In this document: piece after piece, positions 1 to 10,061 of the stretch | Numbering within the stretch: the stretch's first letter is position 1 | Layout: the number at the start of each line of letters is the position of its first letter | Origin: Chaetoceros tenuissimus | Lineage: Eukaryota; Bacillariophyta; Thalassiosirophyceae; Chaetocerotales; Chaetocerotaceae | Assembly: GCA_021927905.1 (NCBI GenBank) | Contig: BLLK01000038.1 | Location: 1,612,001 to 1,676,000 of the forward strand | DNA: 64,000 bases | Reading direction: 5' to 3' | Translations under genes and position numbers: made by a program | Notes under the pieces: model-generated | The model's database searches: none | What the model was told of the DNA's origin: nothing | Seen by the model: the letters and a program-made list of their open reading frames with translations, nothing else

Positions 1-626
1 TTGACCCTGAAGAAGTTGACATCACGGTTGCCAGAGCCAACAGGGAAACTAGGAAAGCTATCGGGGATATCTGGAAATCCATCTGGGATATCTGGAAAGT
101 CATCAGGGATATCAGGAAAAGTATCAGGGATATCAGGAAAGGTATCCGGAACATTTGAAATATCACCGAGTAAATCTTCATTAAAGGGATCTTTAAGAAA
201 GTCACCAGCACTGAGAAGAATGCAAGCACCAATGAACCAGGAAATGCCTGCTAGAAAGCCAAGGCTTGTCATCAACATATGCACACAGCCTAGACCCTTC
301 TTCTTCAGCACTTCTACTCCTACATGAGTTGTGTACAAAATAGACGCAATGAGGTACATGGTACCAAGAGCATCAATATGGCTTTCTGTGAACACCTTCC
401 CATCCTTCCAGAGTGAAGCTCCAGCAATGAAAAAGATGCTCATGAGGAGGATGAGAACGCTGCTAACGCAGTTCATATGTGAGCATTCGTCATTTGTATT
501 TGCTGTTAGCTCTTTCTTCTCTTCGTCCTTAGTGAGAGGAGGGTTCTCGGTATCATGGACAAGCTTCTGCTCTTCCTGTGGGTTTTCAATGTTCTTTTCT
601 TCAACCAAGCGAGCTTCAACGATCAT
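1..626 (-). CDS. Multi-span membrane protein with FPDIPD repeats, 3' end cut by window edge
   Basis: Partial gene reading leftwards from an ATG at 626-624 and open to the window edge (about 208 codons). It is a close paralogue of the next gene: same charged N-terminus (IENPQEEQKLVHDTENP), then hydrophobic spans beginning VSSVLILLMSIFF, ALGTMYLIASIL and LMTSLGFLAG. The loop after the third span holds repeats of about seven residues (FPDIPD plus one variable residue, about 21 nt each), where the neighbour has a PDM three-residue repeat. Function is unknown; I recognise no named family. The two genes are a same-strand tandem pair. Their upstream sequences are alike for about 130 bp, so the promoter was duplicated with the gene. 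Confidence 0.75.
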   Translation of the reverse strand, partial: MIVEARLVEEKNIENPQEEQKLVHDTENPPLTKDEEKKELTANTNDECSHMNCVSSVLILLMSIFFIAGASLWKDGKVFTESHIDALGTMYLIASILYTTHVGVEVLKKKGLGCVHMLMTSLGFLAGISWFIGACILLSAGDFLKDPFNEDLLGDISNVPDTFPDIPDTFPDIPDDFPDIPDGFPDIPDSFPSFPVGSGNRDVNFFRV

Positions 627-1008
627 GGTAAATGATTGTAGATGAGTATTTTTTATGCGTCATTACATTTCAATGGTATGCTTTTGTTTTACGACTACAT
701 CTTCCACTTCATGAGCAAAAATGAGAACCATTTGAATTTTCATGTGGAATGTGGAATGTTTCTTCTAATCATTCGACCTCTTGCCGCTCAAGTTTAAAAC
801 AACGGGCTTCGAGCGAACACTTTAGATGCAATTGAAGAATAGATGTCTATTTCATGTGAAGTGTTTGCAAAAACTTGTCTAATATCATCTTCACTACATA
901 CAATTTAAAATAATTCTTCATGTTATGATTAGTTTGTTTAGATAGTAAGAAAACATGCACATGTACAATTTACGAGAGACATAATTCCATTCTCTCAGCT
1001 GGCACAGC
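627..1008. other. Intergenic region between the tandem membrane genes, with conserved upstream block
   Basis: No gene seen. The first 130 bases (627-760) match 1924-2056, the same position upstream of the second copy, including runs around tttacgactacatcttc and aatgagaaccat. That stretch is a probable promoter or 5'UTR carried along in the duplication. The remainder is AT-rich with no recognised motif. Confidence 0.5.
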
Positions 1009-1923
1009 TCAAAAGAAGTAATGAAGACTAATGAAGATGCCATAGATCAAGTAGAATACAGACGCAGTCACCATCAAATCACTTGCGCTCCCTGTTCCTC
1101 CAATACCACCAGCATATCCTTCCAAACCTTCCTCGAGAAATACAGAACTCGCAGCAAGAATGAACAAGTTTGCCATGAAGACAAAAACCAATGCAATGAG
1201 TTTGTAGAGCTTCTTTTTTGCGGTGAAGTTTTCGGACATCTTCACACATTCATAGATGATGTAAACCAAATTCAGTAGACTTCCGATAAGCCAGCAAGCA
1301 TAAAATCCATTGAATTCATGACTACCGTTGAAGATAATATCAGACCATACTAATGCACGATTGCCAAAGCCATCAGGAAAACCAGGGATATCTGGCATGT
1401 CAGGCATGTCAGGCATATCAGGCATATCAGGCATGTCAGGGATATCTGGGGAGGTATCAGGAAAATCTGGGAAATTTGAAATACCACCAAATAAATCCTC
1501 ATAGGAGAGATCAAGGAAATAACCAGCACTGAGAAGAATACAAGCGCCCACAAACCAAATGAAGCCTGCTAGAAAGCCAAGACTTGTCATCATCATATGA
1601 ACACAGCCTAGACCCTTCTTCTTTAGCACTTCTACTCCCATATGAGTAGTATATAAAATCGACGCGATGAGGTACATGGTACCAAGAGCATCATTTTGAC
1701 TCTCGAAAAATACCTTTCCATTCTTCCATAGTGATGCTCCAGCAATGAAAAAGATGCTCATGAGAAGGATAAGAACGCTGCTAACACAGTTCATGTGTGA
1801 GCATTCTTCATTTGTATCTCCTGTAAGCTCTTTCTTCTCTTCATCCTTAGGAGCAGGATTCTCGGTATCATGGACTAGCTTCTGCTCTTCCTGTGGGTTT
1901 TCAGTGTTTTCTTCAGCGATCAT
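1009..1923 (-). CDS. Six-span membrane protein with Pro-Asp-Met repeat loop
   Basis: A 304-residue intronless gene. An acidic, Lys/Glu-rich N-terminus of about 45 residues is followed by six hydrophobic segments (starting VSSVLILLMS, LGTMYLIASIL, MTSLGFLAGF, FYACWLIGSLL, LYKLIALVFVF and TASVFYLIYGIF). Between spans 3 and 4 lies a loop of about 50 residues containing five tandem PDM units within PDIP/FPD flanks, encoded by near-identical 9-bp DNA repeats (about 1392-1440). The even number of spans puts both termini on the same side. Function unknown; it resembles generic four-to-six-span diatom membrane proteins rather than a known transporter. Start chosen at the ATG aligned with the paralogue at 626. 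Confidence 0.8.
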   Translation of the reverse strand: MIAEENTENPQEEQKLVHDTENPAPKDEEKKELTGDTNEECSHMNCVSSVLILLMSIFFIAGASLWKNGKVFFESQNDALGTMYLIASILYTTHMGVEVLKKKGLGCVHMMMTSLGFLAGFIWFVGACILLSAGYFLDLSYEDLFGGISNFPDFPDTSPDIPDMPDMPDMPDMPDMPDIPGFPDGFGNRALVWSDIIFNGSHEFNGFYACWLIGSLLNLVYIIYECVKMSENFTAKKKLYKLIALVFVFMANLFILAASSVFLEEGLEGYAGGIGGTGSASDLMVTASVFYLIYGIFISLHYFF

Positions 1924-2281
1924 GGTAAATTATTGTTGTAGATTATTTATGAGTCTTCACATTTCAACGATATGTCCTATTTTTACGACTACATCTTCTG
2001 CTTCATGAGCAAAAAATGAGAACCATCAATTTTCATGTAATGTGGAATGTTTTTTCGAATGAATCTGAAAGGCTATTTAAAAATTAAATTATAGATATAT
2101 AGTTCAATGTCATATGCTATCTCCCAAACCAACGAGGAAAGGAGATGACATTGGGCATCTCTACATACGTACTTACCACTATTCTCCTTCCTAATTCTTC
2201 ATCACCTTGACGGTATGTTGATGCAACCATAACATAGAACATAATTGCTCTCAGTTTTAAGAGAGTCAGTTCTATAGTACC
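1924..2281. promoter_or_regulatory. Divergent intergenic region: membrane gene and first F-box-like gene
   Basis: Head-to-head spacer of 358 bp. The half next to the membrane gene (1924-2056) is conserved with 627-760, which marks it as probable promoter. The other half precedes the first gene of the F-box-like array and shows no recognised element. No coding potential seen. Confidence 0.4.
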
Positions 2282-3379
2282 ATGAGCAAAGATACAGTGG
2301 GAAAGAAACGACGAAGAATAGACACGGCCTTCACTGAAAAGAAGGACACGAAAGGAGGAGAAAGATGCAGCTCTAGGCTATCATCACTCCCAACACAAGT
2401 TCTTGGTAACTGCTTCTCCTTTCTCGGTAAATCGGGTCATTACTATTTCTTGGCATCTGTGTGCAAAGACTTCAAGGTTGCAGTTGATGAGTTGTATGGA
2501 GATGATCGGAATACATCTGTAGATAGCATTCTGACTTCCGTATCTACATGTAAACATGTTATTGATATCACGAGCGGGGAGGAACATGACCACATTATTC
2601 AAGATAACATCACTCAAACAGTTTTCAAAAATGAAAGAGTCGACATTTTTCAGCATGTATTGAGACCATCGTTGAATCCTTCTGATGTGAATACTCTTAG
2701 ATACATTGTTAATGCAATCAAACATAAAAGCACTGAAGTCATGCGGTTCATGATTTCACATGAATCTGTTATTGAGTTTATAAAAGTGTGTCAAAATATT
2801 GAAGATATAAGTCGTCAATTTCCAACATCCGAGCATGCAAAATTTGTAATCCGGTATTTATCTGTACCATGTGATGTCAGTATGATCAAATACTTGATGG
2901 AAAAGGGGATTCAATTCAACTATAGATCTATACCAGAGTCATTGATACGTGACAATCTCGATACTTTTGAGTATTTACTAGATACAGTATCATTAGAAAC
3001 AATGGAGTCTGATGTGCTTCAAATGACTATTTCGAAAGCGATTCAACATGAGAAAGCTATTGACGCAATTAGAATTCTGAAAGGGAAAGTAAATTTTGGA
3101 TATACGGACCTAGTGTACTCTTTTTCTTTTATCATACACCACAATGGAAATTTGGATCTGATTGAATTGTTTCTTAAAGGTCAATGTGAGGCTATCAGAT
3201 TGAACGCCGTAAAGTTTTTGTTGTGTACTTGTATTGAGAAAGAGCGCATGGATGTATTGAGCCATATCTTTGATTCTTCTTCCATATCGAGTATTGATTT
3301 AGATGGCTGCCTTCCCTTTGCTGAAGCAAGGAATAAGCTGGGAATGATTAGGTTTATAAGAGATCTACAATCAAGATGA
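2282..3379 (+). CDS. F-box-like/ankyrin-like protein, array copy 1
   Basis: Intronless, 365 residues. A basic N-terminus (GKKRRRID) is followed at about residues 38-75 by an F-box-like motif: LPTQVLGNCFSFLG, then HYYFLASVCKDFKVAVDELY. The remaining 270 residues hold degenerate ankyrin-like helices, recognisable by the family block MIKYLMEKGIQFN...DTFEYLLD and a C-terminal block ERMDVLSHI. F-box proteins normally recruit substrates to SCF ubiquitin ligases while ankyrin repeats bind the target; that role here is inferred from the layout. This is the most diverged N-terminus in the array and may be its oldest member. Alternative: an ankyrin-only family whose N-terminus only resembles an F-box. 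Confidence 0.8.
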   Translation: MSKDTVGKKRRRIDTAFTEKKDTKGGERCSSRLSSLPTQVLGNCFSFLGKSGHYYFLASVCKDFKVAVDELYGDDRNTSVDSILTSVSTCKHVIDITSGEEHDHIIQDNITQTVFKNERVDIFQHVLRPSLNPSDVNTLRYIVNAIKHKSTEVMRFMISHESVIEFIKVCQNIEDISRQFPTSEHAKFVIRYLSVPCDVSMIKYLMEKGIQFNYRSIPESLIRDNLDTFEYLLDTVSLETMESDVLQMTISKAIQHEKAIDAIRILKGKVNFGYTDLVYSFSFIIHHNGNLDLIELFLKGQCEAIRLNAVKFLLCTCIEKERMDVLSHIFDSSSISSIDLDGCLPFAEARNKLGMIRFIRDLQSR

Positions 3380-3852
3380 TGCAGTATTGACCGATGTACG
3401 AGATATCCTATGCTGAGCGACAAGGCGAAATTAATGCCAAACATAAAGAGATTGAAAGTCGGAAAACTCGATGTAGATCTTTTCCATATTCTACCTTATT
3501 TCAATCGTAATTTAAAGATTGATGATAAGGCTTCAATGTCATATATTATTCACCATTTTTTCTTGTTTACTTTTTACGAGGGAAACACTAAATATTTACT
3601 CGAATGTAAGGCCGAAACATCTATTCATGCTATGATCTTTCCAATGACGCAGACAAGGCGGGACTTGAAATTTTATCGCACTTACAAAACTATTGAGTTC
3701 ATGTCATCACTTCATCGCTTCATCCTTTTTTCTCTTTCCAATATTACAATTTCTAACGTTATATTATTTGCTCTATTAGATATTGCATACTTATTCTATT
3801 CAATATAATAAAAATTATAGAAAGGACTGTTAGCAGCGGGCCTTTGATTTCA
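3380..3852. other. Array spacer
   Basis: No supported gene. A 132-codon open frame at 3410-3808 has no family resemblance, is rich in Phe/Ile as expected of AT-rich noncoding DNA, and has no counterpart in the other array spacers. Confidence 0.4.
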
Positions 3853-4920
3853 ATGGTTATGCATTCATCACGAAGTAACAAAAGGCAAAGAATAGAGAGT
3901 GACAGCACACCATCATTGAGCCTCTCTCATCTTCCAGCTAATGTCCTCAGCAACTGCTTCTCCTTTCTTGGTCCATCGGGTCATTACTATTTCTTGGCAT
4001 CTGTATGTAAAGACTTCAAGGTTGCAGTTGACGAGTTGTATGGCGATGATCGCAACACAACTGTAGATAGCATCCTGACTTCTATATCTACGTTCACACA
4101 TGTCATATCGAGAATGAGTAAAAATGAAATACCAGATGTATCTGAAAAGATTCTTGAGAATGTGTTCAAACATGATCGGGTCGACATCTTTGATGGTGTA
4201 GTATCAGGCATTTCTGATGCAGTACTTTCTCACACTCATAATTTACAAGGTTATGTAGAACACGTAAGGAGTGCAATAGTATCGAGTAGTACGGAGATAA
4301 TGAGGTCGATCATCAATGGAAATGAGTATATTATTTACCTTTTGAAGAATTTAAGACCGCCTAAAGGAATGGAGGTAGAAGAGTCATGTGATGAAATGAA
4401 GGAATTTGTACAGCAAATTTCAGCTGCCTGTGATCCAGAAATGATTCGTATATTAGTAAAAAAAGGAGTGGAGTTCGATGCTGGCTCAATTGTGCATTCG
4501 TTAAGACGCGAAGATATTGAGACATTCAAGTGTCTACTTTATATTGTATTGGTAGAGAATGAAACTGAAATACAAACGATTTTCCTATCAGCACTTCAGC
4601 ATAAAATGAAACTAGAGGCAATCACATCTCTAAAAGAAAGCGGGTTTTTCGTGGATGAAGCAAGTTTTACCCATGCCATGATCTTCGCCATCCGTAAACC
4701 AGATAGTTTGAATGTTGTCAAAATCCTTTGTGCTAATCAGAATGACTTACCCCCAAATAAGCTGAATATGATTGCAGGGTTTTGTGTCATGTCGGAGCGC
4801 ATGGATATTTTGAACTACCTTCATGAATCAATCCAAAGAATTGATATAGACTTGTGTCTTCGAATTGCTGAATTGAACAATTTGACGGAAGTCGTGAATC
4901 ATCTAAGAACTTTGGAGTGA
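3853..4920 (+). CDS. F-box-like/ankyrin-like protein, array copy 2
   Basis: Intronless, about 355 residues. Start at ATG 3853 (MVMHSSRSNKRQR), which matches the starts of copies 6 and 7; the TTG nine bases upstream is not needed. The F-box-like block reads LPANVLSNCFSFLGPSGHYY then FLASVCKDFKVAVDELY, followed by the ankyrin-like blocks EIMRSIINGNE, CDPEMIRILVKKGVEFD, DIETFKCLL and ERMDILNYLHESIQRID. Copies 2, 6 and 7 form a subfamily by their shared HSSRSNKRQR N-terminus and by similar sequence just before the ATG. A minisatellite lies directly downstream. Confidence 0.8.
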   Translation: MVMHSSRSNKRQRIESDSTPSLSLSHLPANVLSNCFSFLGPSGHYYFLASVCKDFKVAVDELYGDDRNTTVDSILTSISTFTHVISRMSKNEIPDVSEKILENVFKHDRVDIFDGVVSGISDAVLSHTHNLQGYVEHVRSAIVSSSTEIMRSIINGNEYIIYLLKNLRPPKGMEVEESCDEMKEFVQQISAACDPEMIRILVKKGVEFDAGSIVHSLRREDIETFKCLLYIVLVENETEIQTIFLSALQHKMKLEAITSLKESGFFVDEASFTHAMIFAIRKPDSLNVVKILCANQNDLPPNKLNMIAGFCVMSERMDILNYLHESIQRIDIDLCLRIAELNNLTEVVNHLRTLE

Positions 4921-4942
4921 GTCATATGAATTATACAAACTT

Positions 4943-5035
4943 CCACGATGAGAATGAGAATGATCCATGGAGTGCTCCCACGATGAGAATGATTCACGGA
5001 GTGCTCCCACGATGAGAATGAAACGAGGAGTGCTC
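4943..5035. repeat. Three-unit minisatellite
   Basis: Three tandem units of 35, 29 and 29 bp (4943-4977, 4978-5006, 5007-5035). Each begins CCACGATGAGAATGA and ends GAGTGCTC. The first has a six-base internal GAGAAT duplication. It lies in the spacer between array copies 2 and 3. Confidence 0.85.
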
Positions 5036-5148
5036 TTGATACCTAGTCAATTTCAATCACCATGAAACCGTGGATATCATTACTTTTCTTCACTTCTCAG
5101 AGTTAACTTTGATTTTATTACATATATTTACGAAGATCGGAAAGAAGA

Positions 5149-6144
5149 ATGGTCATCGCCAACACTAATCAAGTGAACCTGGCTCCAACTACCACTTGTC
5201 TGAAAATACCAAGTCATATTTTGGGCCATTGCTTCTCCTTTCTTGGTTCATCTGGACATTACTACTTCTTGGCATCTGTCTGCAAAGACTTCAGGGCTGC
5301 AGTCAAGGACTTATACAAAGGAAATTACAACACATCTGCTGAAAGCATTATTTCATCAGTCTCTACTTGTAGACACGTTTACAGGACAGTACAATATCAG
5401 ATTCGAATGAAGATTACTGAGGCCATATTCAGAAACGACAGAGTAGATGTTTTCAAAGATATGTCACAAACACTCACCTTACTGTGTCCAAGCAACGCAC
5501 GCGAGGCAATTGCACAGCAGAGTACTGAAATATTGAGGTTCATCATTACCGATGAAGAGATGTTTCTTCAAATGAAAAATGAGATCTCATTATCCAAAGC
5601 AAACAACAACTACGTACCACTCGTTATACTTGCACCTTCTACCTGTGATGTGGATATGATTCAGCACTTGCTTCAAAAAGGAATAGAATTCAAGCCACTG
5701 TCAGTATTACAGACATTACGACGTGAAAGTCTTGATACTTTTACATATTTACTTGGTATCGTATCGATGGAAGACTTCGAAATGGCACAGAAAAGGGAGA
5801 TGATTGAAAATGCCCTTGACCATGAACACCATATCCAAGCCATCAAAATTTTGAGAGCAACTAGTATTTTCAATAATGAAGAACTTCTTTTTCATGCATT
5901 TCGACACTCCCTTCGAAGATACAATCTACTCGTAGAACACATTAAAGTTCTTCTTGAAGACCGGAATGATTTAAGCAATGCTGCATTCAAGGGATTGATG
6001 TATTTTTGTGTAATGGAAGAGCGTTTGGATATTTTGAAGTATATACATGAATCTATTCAAAGAATTGATGTTGAATATTGTTATCGAATCGCCGAACAGA
6101 ACAACAAACAAGAAATGATTCCTTCCTTGCTAGAAATGGAATGA
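5149..6144 (+). CDS. F-box-like/ankyrin-like protein, array copy 3
   Basis: Intronless, 331 residues. It has a short N-terminus without the basic KRQR tract of its neighbours, then the F-box-like block IPSHILGHCFSFLGSSGHYY / FLASVCKDFRAAVKDLYKG. The ankyrin-like part carries CDVDMIQHLLQKGIEF, SLDTFTYLLGIV and ERLDILKYIHESIQRID. Together with copy 10 at 16961 it forms a third subfamily (HCFSFLGSSG, shorter N-terminus). Open throughout. SCF-adaptor role is an inference from domain layout. Confidence 0.8.
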   Translation: MVIANTNQVNLAPTTTCLKIPSHILGHCFSFLGSSGHYYFLASVCKDFRAAVKDLYKGNYNTSAESIISSVSTCRHVYRTVQYQIRMKITEAIFRNDRVDVFKDMSQTLTLLCPSNAREAIAQQSTEILRFIITDEEMFLQMKNEISLSKANNNYVPLVILAPSTCDVDMIQHLLQKGIEFKPLSVLQTLRRESLDTFTYLLGIVSMEDFEMAQKREMIENALDHEHHIQAIKILRATSIFNNEELLFHAFRHSLRRYNLLVEHIKVLLEDRNDLSNAAFKGLMYFCVMEERLDILKYIHESIQRIDVEYCYRIAEQNNKQEMIPSLLEME

Positions 6145-6504
6145 ATCACAAATTCCAAGCATGACTTATTGAGTTTACTTAGCAGGAACAACTTTGCTAT
6201 GAAAGAAGAAATATGTTATTATATTTATACTTTATTCTAGAAGCGATTTATGTGTTATAATAGATTTAATTTATGCTTTGACCCAATGACCAATGCTAAA
6301 ACCTACGTCATTGACATGAATTAGTTGTCTAAATTAATAGGTTCTTGAACCCCTAGCGCATTGGTCATACATTTTTTTCTATGTTCTTGTTCTTTTTGCT
6401 ATTTACACAATCGTATTACATATGTATAAAATACAAGTTCACAAACCTCTCATAGATATCTAGTAATCATATATATAGGACAAACAAAAGTAAATAAAGC
6501 TACC
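6145..6504 (+). promoter_or_regulatory. Upstream region of array copy 4
   Basis: No gene. It holds the first copy of an element repeated upstream of subfamily-B genes: 9-bp inverted ends GACCAATGC (6288-6296) and GCATTGGTC (6358-6366), with the palindrome GGTTCTTGAACC at 6340-6351 inside. The element ends about 139 bp before the ATG. Confidence 0.55.
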
Positions 6505-7606
6505 ATGGATGAACAAAATTTACCTGAGAGCAAAAGGCAGAGACTAGCTGTATCCAAAAATGAGCAGGCAAAAGTTATCCAAATGAAATCTAGTGGAGGA
6601 GTACTGGCACTTCCTTCTGGTGTCCTTAGCAATTGCTTCTCTTTTCTTGGTGCGTGCAGTCATTACTATTTCTTAGCATCAGTATGCAAAGACTTCAAGG
6701 TTGCAGTTGACGAGTTGTATCAAGGCAACTGTAATACTTCGATTGAATCAATCATCACATCGATGTCCACTATTAGACATGTTCAAGAGATAGTTAGATT
6801 CGAAGACGAATATTATGGGGACGATATGGATTACAGAATGTATTGTATGATTAAAGAAGCTATCTACAAATATGATCGACCTGATCTTTTAGAGTTTATT
6901 GGTATTAATAAATATACATATTATATGGGAAGTAAATCTGAATCGGAGGAAACTCTGGAGGTAATCGCAGCGGCGGCAGAGAACAATAGTACCGAAATCA
7001 TGAGATCAATTATTACACACGAGGCTAAAGTTATTGAACAATGCGTAAAGAAGCCGGTTTGGGGATGGTATGATATCAAACGTATTTTATCAAAATCATC
7101 AGCTGCATGTGATCCCGAAATGATTTGTCAAATGGTCGAAAGGGGGGGTGGAATTCGATGCTGTATCGATTGTATGTTCTTTGACACGCACAGACATTGA
7201 TACATTTAAATGCTTACTGGATATAGTTCAGATAGAAAAGGACTAAATTAGACTACCAATCATTTTGAAATCACTTCAACATGAAATGTACCTCGATGCG
7301 ATGAAGTGTTTCAATGAAAAACACTATTTTGAAACCATCTTTAGTGAAAACAATGATATGGATTTTTATTGCGTGGAACCTATTTTGACATCACTATTTG
7401 AAGATCGACTTGATAACATTGATAAATGTTTTGGGATGGTTTTAGGTTGCTGTATTGCTTTCCAGCGTATAGATATGTTGAGCTATATTCACAAAAACTT
7501 CCGATGCATAGATACCAAAATGCGTCGTTTTCTCATTCAATTTGCTGAAGAGAAGTGTACTGAAAGTGTTGCCAACTTGCGAAAAACATTGCCTAATTTT
7601 CTGTGA
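6505..7606 (+). pseudogene. F-box-like/ankyrin-like gene, array copy 4, frameshifted
   Basis: Aligns with copy 5 (8239-9372) over its whole length, starting with the same N-terminus MDEQNLPESKRQRLAVSKNE. The frame is lost in a G homopolymer near 7140-7147: GAAAGGGGGGGTGG here against GAAAAGGGGGTGG in copy 5, a net +1. An in-frame TAA follows in the ankyrin-like part (around 7244), where copy 5 has GTA. The C-terminal half is still readable from 7265 to 7606. The G run makes a sequencing error possible for the first break but not for the second. A shortened 231-residue product with only the F-box-like half could still be made. Confidence 0.75.
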
Positions 7607-8238
7607 GTGTAAATGAAACTGAAATACTTGGACTTTTTGAGAAATTCTAGGGCTGGGATTAGGGGAGATAAATTTCTATGAGGGGGAGTAGAGAAAGAGA
7701 TTGCACTCTTTTGGAAATGGTATTCTACGTTTCATACAATAGGATGTTTACATAGAAATAAAAAGAATAAAGAGTTACATCTACTTTTCCGTCGATGACT
7801 AGACGAATCTATATAGTTTTCTGAATCGAATCTTTTCCAACTGAGATGATTTGAGTGATCATATTTTAGTTTAGTTTATGTACCAGGTATGGGAGTTAAC
7901 TTAGCAGAAACAATGTCGCTAGGCAAAGATAACGATATAACTATTAAAAATTTATTCTAGTAGGGATTCTGTGATGTTATGCATTATTTTATACATTTGA
8001 ATTTTGTTGACCCAATGACCAATGCTGATACCTACGCGTACAAGTTCGTCATATCAATTACTAATAGGTTCTTGAACCCCAAACGCATTGGACAACATCA
8101 CACATCATCTTTTTCCGTGTTCTTTTTGCTATTCTACTATCGTATTTCATATAGTCTACCTATCATAAAACACCAGTTCACAAAATTCTCATAGACATCT
8201 AGTGATCTACGGAGAAACCAAAAGAAAATAAAGCTACC
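7607..8238 (+). promoter_or_regulatory. Array spacer with 3' flank and upstream element of copy 5
   Basis: No gene. The first 150 bp after the stop resemble the 3' flanks at 9373 and 13025 (ctagggctgggattagg and neighbouring bases), so the duplicated unit includes 3'UTR. The inverted-end element recurs at 8017-8092 with GGTTCTTGAACC at 8067-8078, about 147 bp before the next ATG. Confidence 0.5.
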
Positions 8239-9372
8239 ATGGATGAACAAAATTTACCTGAGAGCAAAAGGCAGAGACTAGCTGTATCCAAAAATGAGGC
8301 AAAAGATACCCATAAGATATCTAGTGGAGGAGTACTGGCACTTCCAGCCAATGTCCTTAGCAATTGCTTCTCCTTTCTTGGTCCATCGGGTCATTACTAT
8401 TTCTTGGCATCTGTATGTAAAGACTTCAAGGTAGCAGTTGACGAGTTGTATCAAGGCAACTATAATACTTCGATTGAATCAATCATCACATCGATGTCCA
8501 CTATTAGACATGTTTTCGAGGTCATTGAATCAGACGTTGAATCTAACGTTGTCAAGGAGAGAATCTATGATATGATGAAAGAAGCTGTTTATAAATACGA
8601 CAGACCTGATCTTTTAGAGGTTATTGGCGTGGACAAATATACTTTGTCAATGGATAATTTCTTTGCCATAGAGAACACTCTGGACGCAATCGAAGCGGCA
8701 ACAGTGTACAATAGTACCGAAATAATGAGATCAATCATTACACACGAGGAGGGCGTCATTGATAATTGCTTGGATTGCATGAAGAAAATTCCGGATTGGT
8801 ATGATTTCAATGGTATTTTATCAAAATCATCAGCTGCATGTGATGCCCATATGATTTCTCAGTTGGTTGAAAAGGGGGTGGAATTCGATGGCATATCGAT
8901 TGTGTATTCTTTGACACGAAGAGATATTGAGACATTCAAATGCTTGCTGGATATAGTTCAGATAGAACAGGACGTAATGAGACTACCAATCATTTTGAAT
9001 GCACTTCAACATGAAATGCACCTCGACGCGATGAAGTGTTTGAAGGGGAAAAAATACTTTGAAAAGAAAGAAAACCTCCTATTAGCAATTTGGATCATCT
9101 GTAGTAAAGATTTTGACTTGCATTTTGCTTGTCTGGATCCTATTTTGAAATTACTATTGGAAGATCGGCTTGATAAAAGTGTTGATTTTTTTCTGCAGGT
9201 TTTATGTTGCTGCATTGTACACGAGCGTATGGACATTTTGAGCTATATCCACGAAAACTGCCGATGCATAGATACCGGTATTAGTCGTTTTCTCACTCAT
9301 TTTGCTGAAAAGAGAAATATGAATATTCCAAGTGTCACAAACTTACGAAGAACATTGTCTAATTTGCCGTGA
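8239..9372 (+). CDS. F-box-like/ankyrin-like protein, array copy 5
   Basis: Intronless, 377 residues and open, the longest member. N-terminus has KRQRLAVSKNE (subfamily B). F-box-like block at residues 34-71: LALPANVLSNCFSFLG, HYYFLASVCKDFKVAVDELY. Ankyrin-like blocks: EIMRSIITHEEGVID, CDAHMISQLVEKGVEFD, DIETFKCLLDIV and ERMDILSYIHENCRCID. The near twin at 6505 is about 1.73 kb upstream and repeats the same gene-plus-flank unit, so these two arose from a recent tandem duplication. Confidence 0.8.
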   Translation: MDEQNLPESKRQRLAVSKNEAKDTHKISSGGVLALPANVLSNCFSFLGPSGHYYFLASVCKDFKVAVDELYQGNYNTSIESIITSMSTIRHVFEVIESDVESNVVKERIYDMMKEAVYKYDRPDLLEVIGVDKYTLSMDNFFAIENTLDAIEAATVYNSTEIMRSIITHEEGVIDNCLDCMKKIPDWYDFNGILSKSSAACDAHMISQLVEKGVEFDGISIVYSLTRRDIETFKCLLDIVQIEQDVMRLPIILNALQHEMHLDAMKCLKGKKYFEKKENLLLAIWIICSKDFDLHFACLDPILKLLLEDRLDKSVDFFLQVLCCCIVHERMDILSYIHENCRCIDTGISRFLTHFAEKRNMNIPSVTNLRRTLSNLP

Positions 9373-10061
9373 ACGTAAATATGAAATACTTGATTCTTTT
9401 TGAAAAATCTAGGGATGGGAATAGGGGAGATAAATTTCTATTGGGGATGATAGAGAAGAGATTGCGGTCTATTGGAAATGGTATTCTACTAGTAATAAAT
9501 AGGGGTATGTTCGCATAGAAACAGAATAAAGCCTTCTTTGTACTTTTCCACCGATGCAAAGGCTACAAAGCGCTCTATATAGTGCTGATGTTTCAATGGC
9601 ATTACTTTCGACCCCACTCTTTTGCTTTATGCTCAGATGATTGTAGTGATGATAAGTTTAATTTCAGGAAGATAAAATGACAGTTGCCAATGTATTTATC
9701 ATTGGCCACCTGGGAAAAGTAGATTTGCTATTGACTGGGATTAACGATATATATATGTATATATCTTAAACATTTGTTTTCCATCAATTTTCTTCTTGGT
9801 GCTCTGCTCTTGTGATTTCTAAAAAACAATGACATTTTAAGAGAAAAATTGAAAGTGAAAGTGGGACTTGAGAAGTTGTACTTACAAAATTATTTTGCTT
9901 CTTTCGTTTGATCTTTATTACTCGCGTCGAGATCACTTTTTTAATCACGCGTCGGTAAAAGAAGTGCTCTCATTACCTCTCTTATGCCTAATCATTAGAT
10001 TCGTCGTATCATATAGATAGGAAAGAAGATCAGAAGTTTCAGCATTGGACAATTGATTACA
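9373..10061. other. Array spacer
   Basis: No gene seen. The start is the conserved 3' flank shared with copies 4 and the 13.0-kb remnant. The last 60 bp (from about 10000) match 11620-11677 upstream of copy 7, including gataggaaagaagatcagaa, and are the probable promoter/5'UTR of subfamily A. Confidence 0.45.

Noticed and set aside
3410-3808. 132-codon open frame in an array spacer
   Set aside because: No family resemblance, biased Phe/Ile composition typical of AT-rich spacer, and no equivalent in the other spacers.
6340-6351. GGTTCTTGAACC as a tRNA B-box
   Set aside because: Resembles GGTTCGANTCC, but no acceptor stem, anticodon arm or A-box is present around any of the copies.
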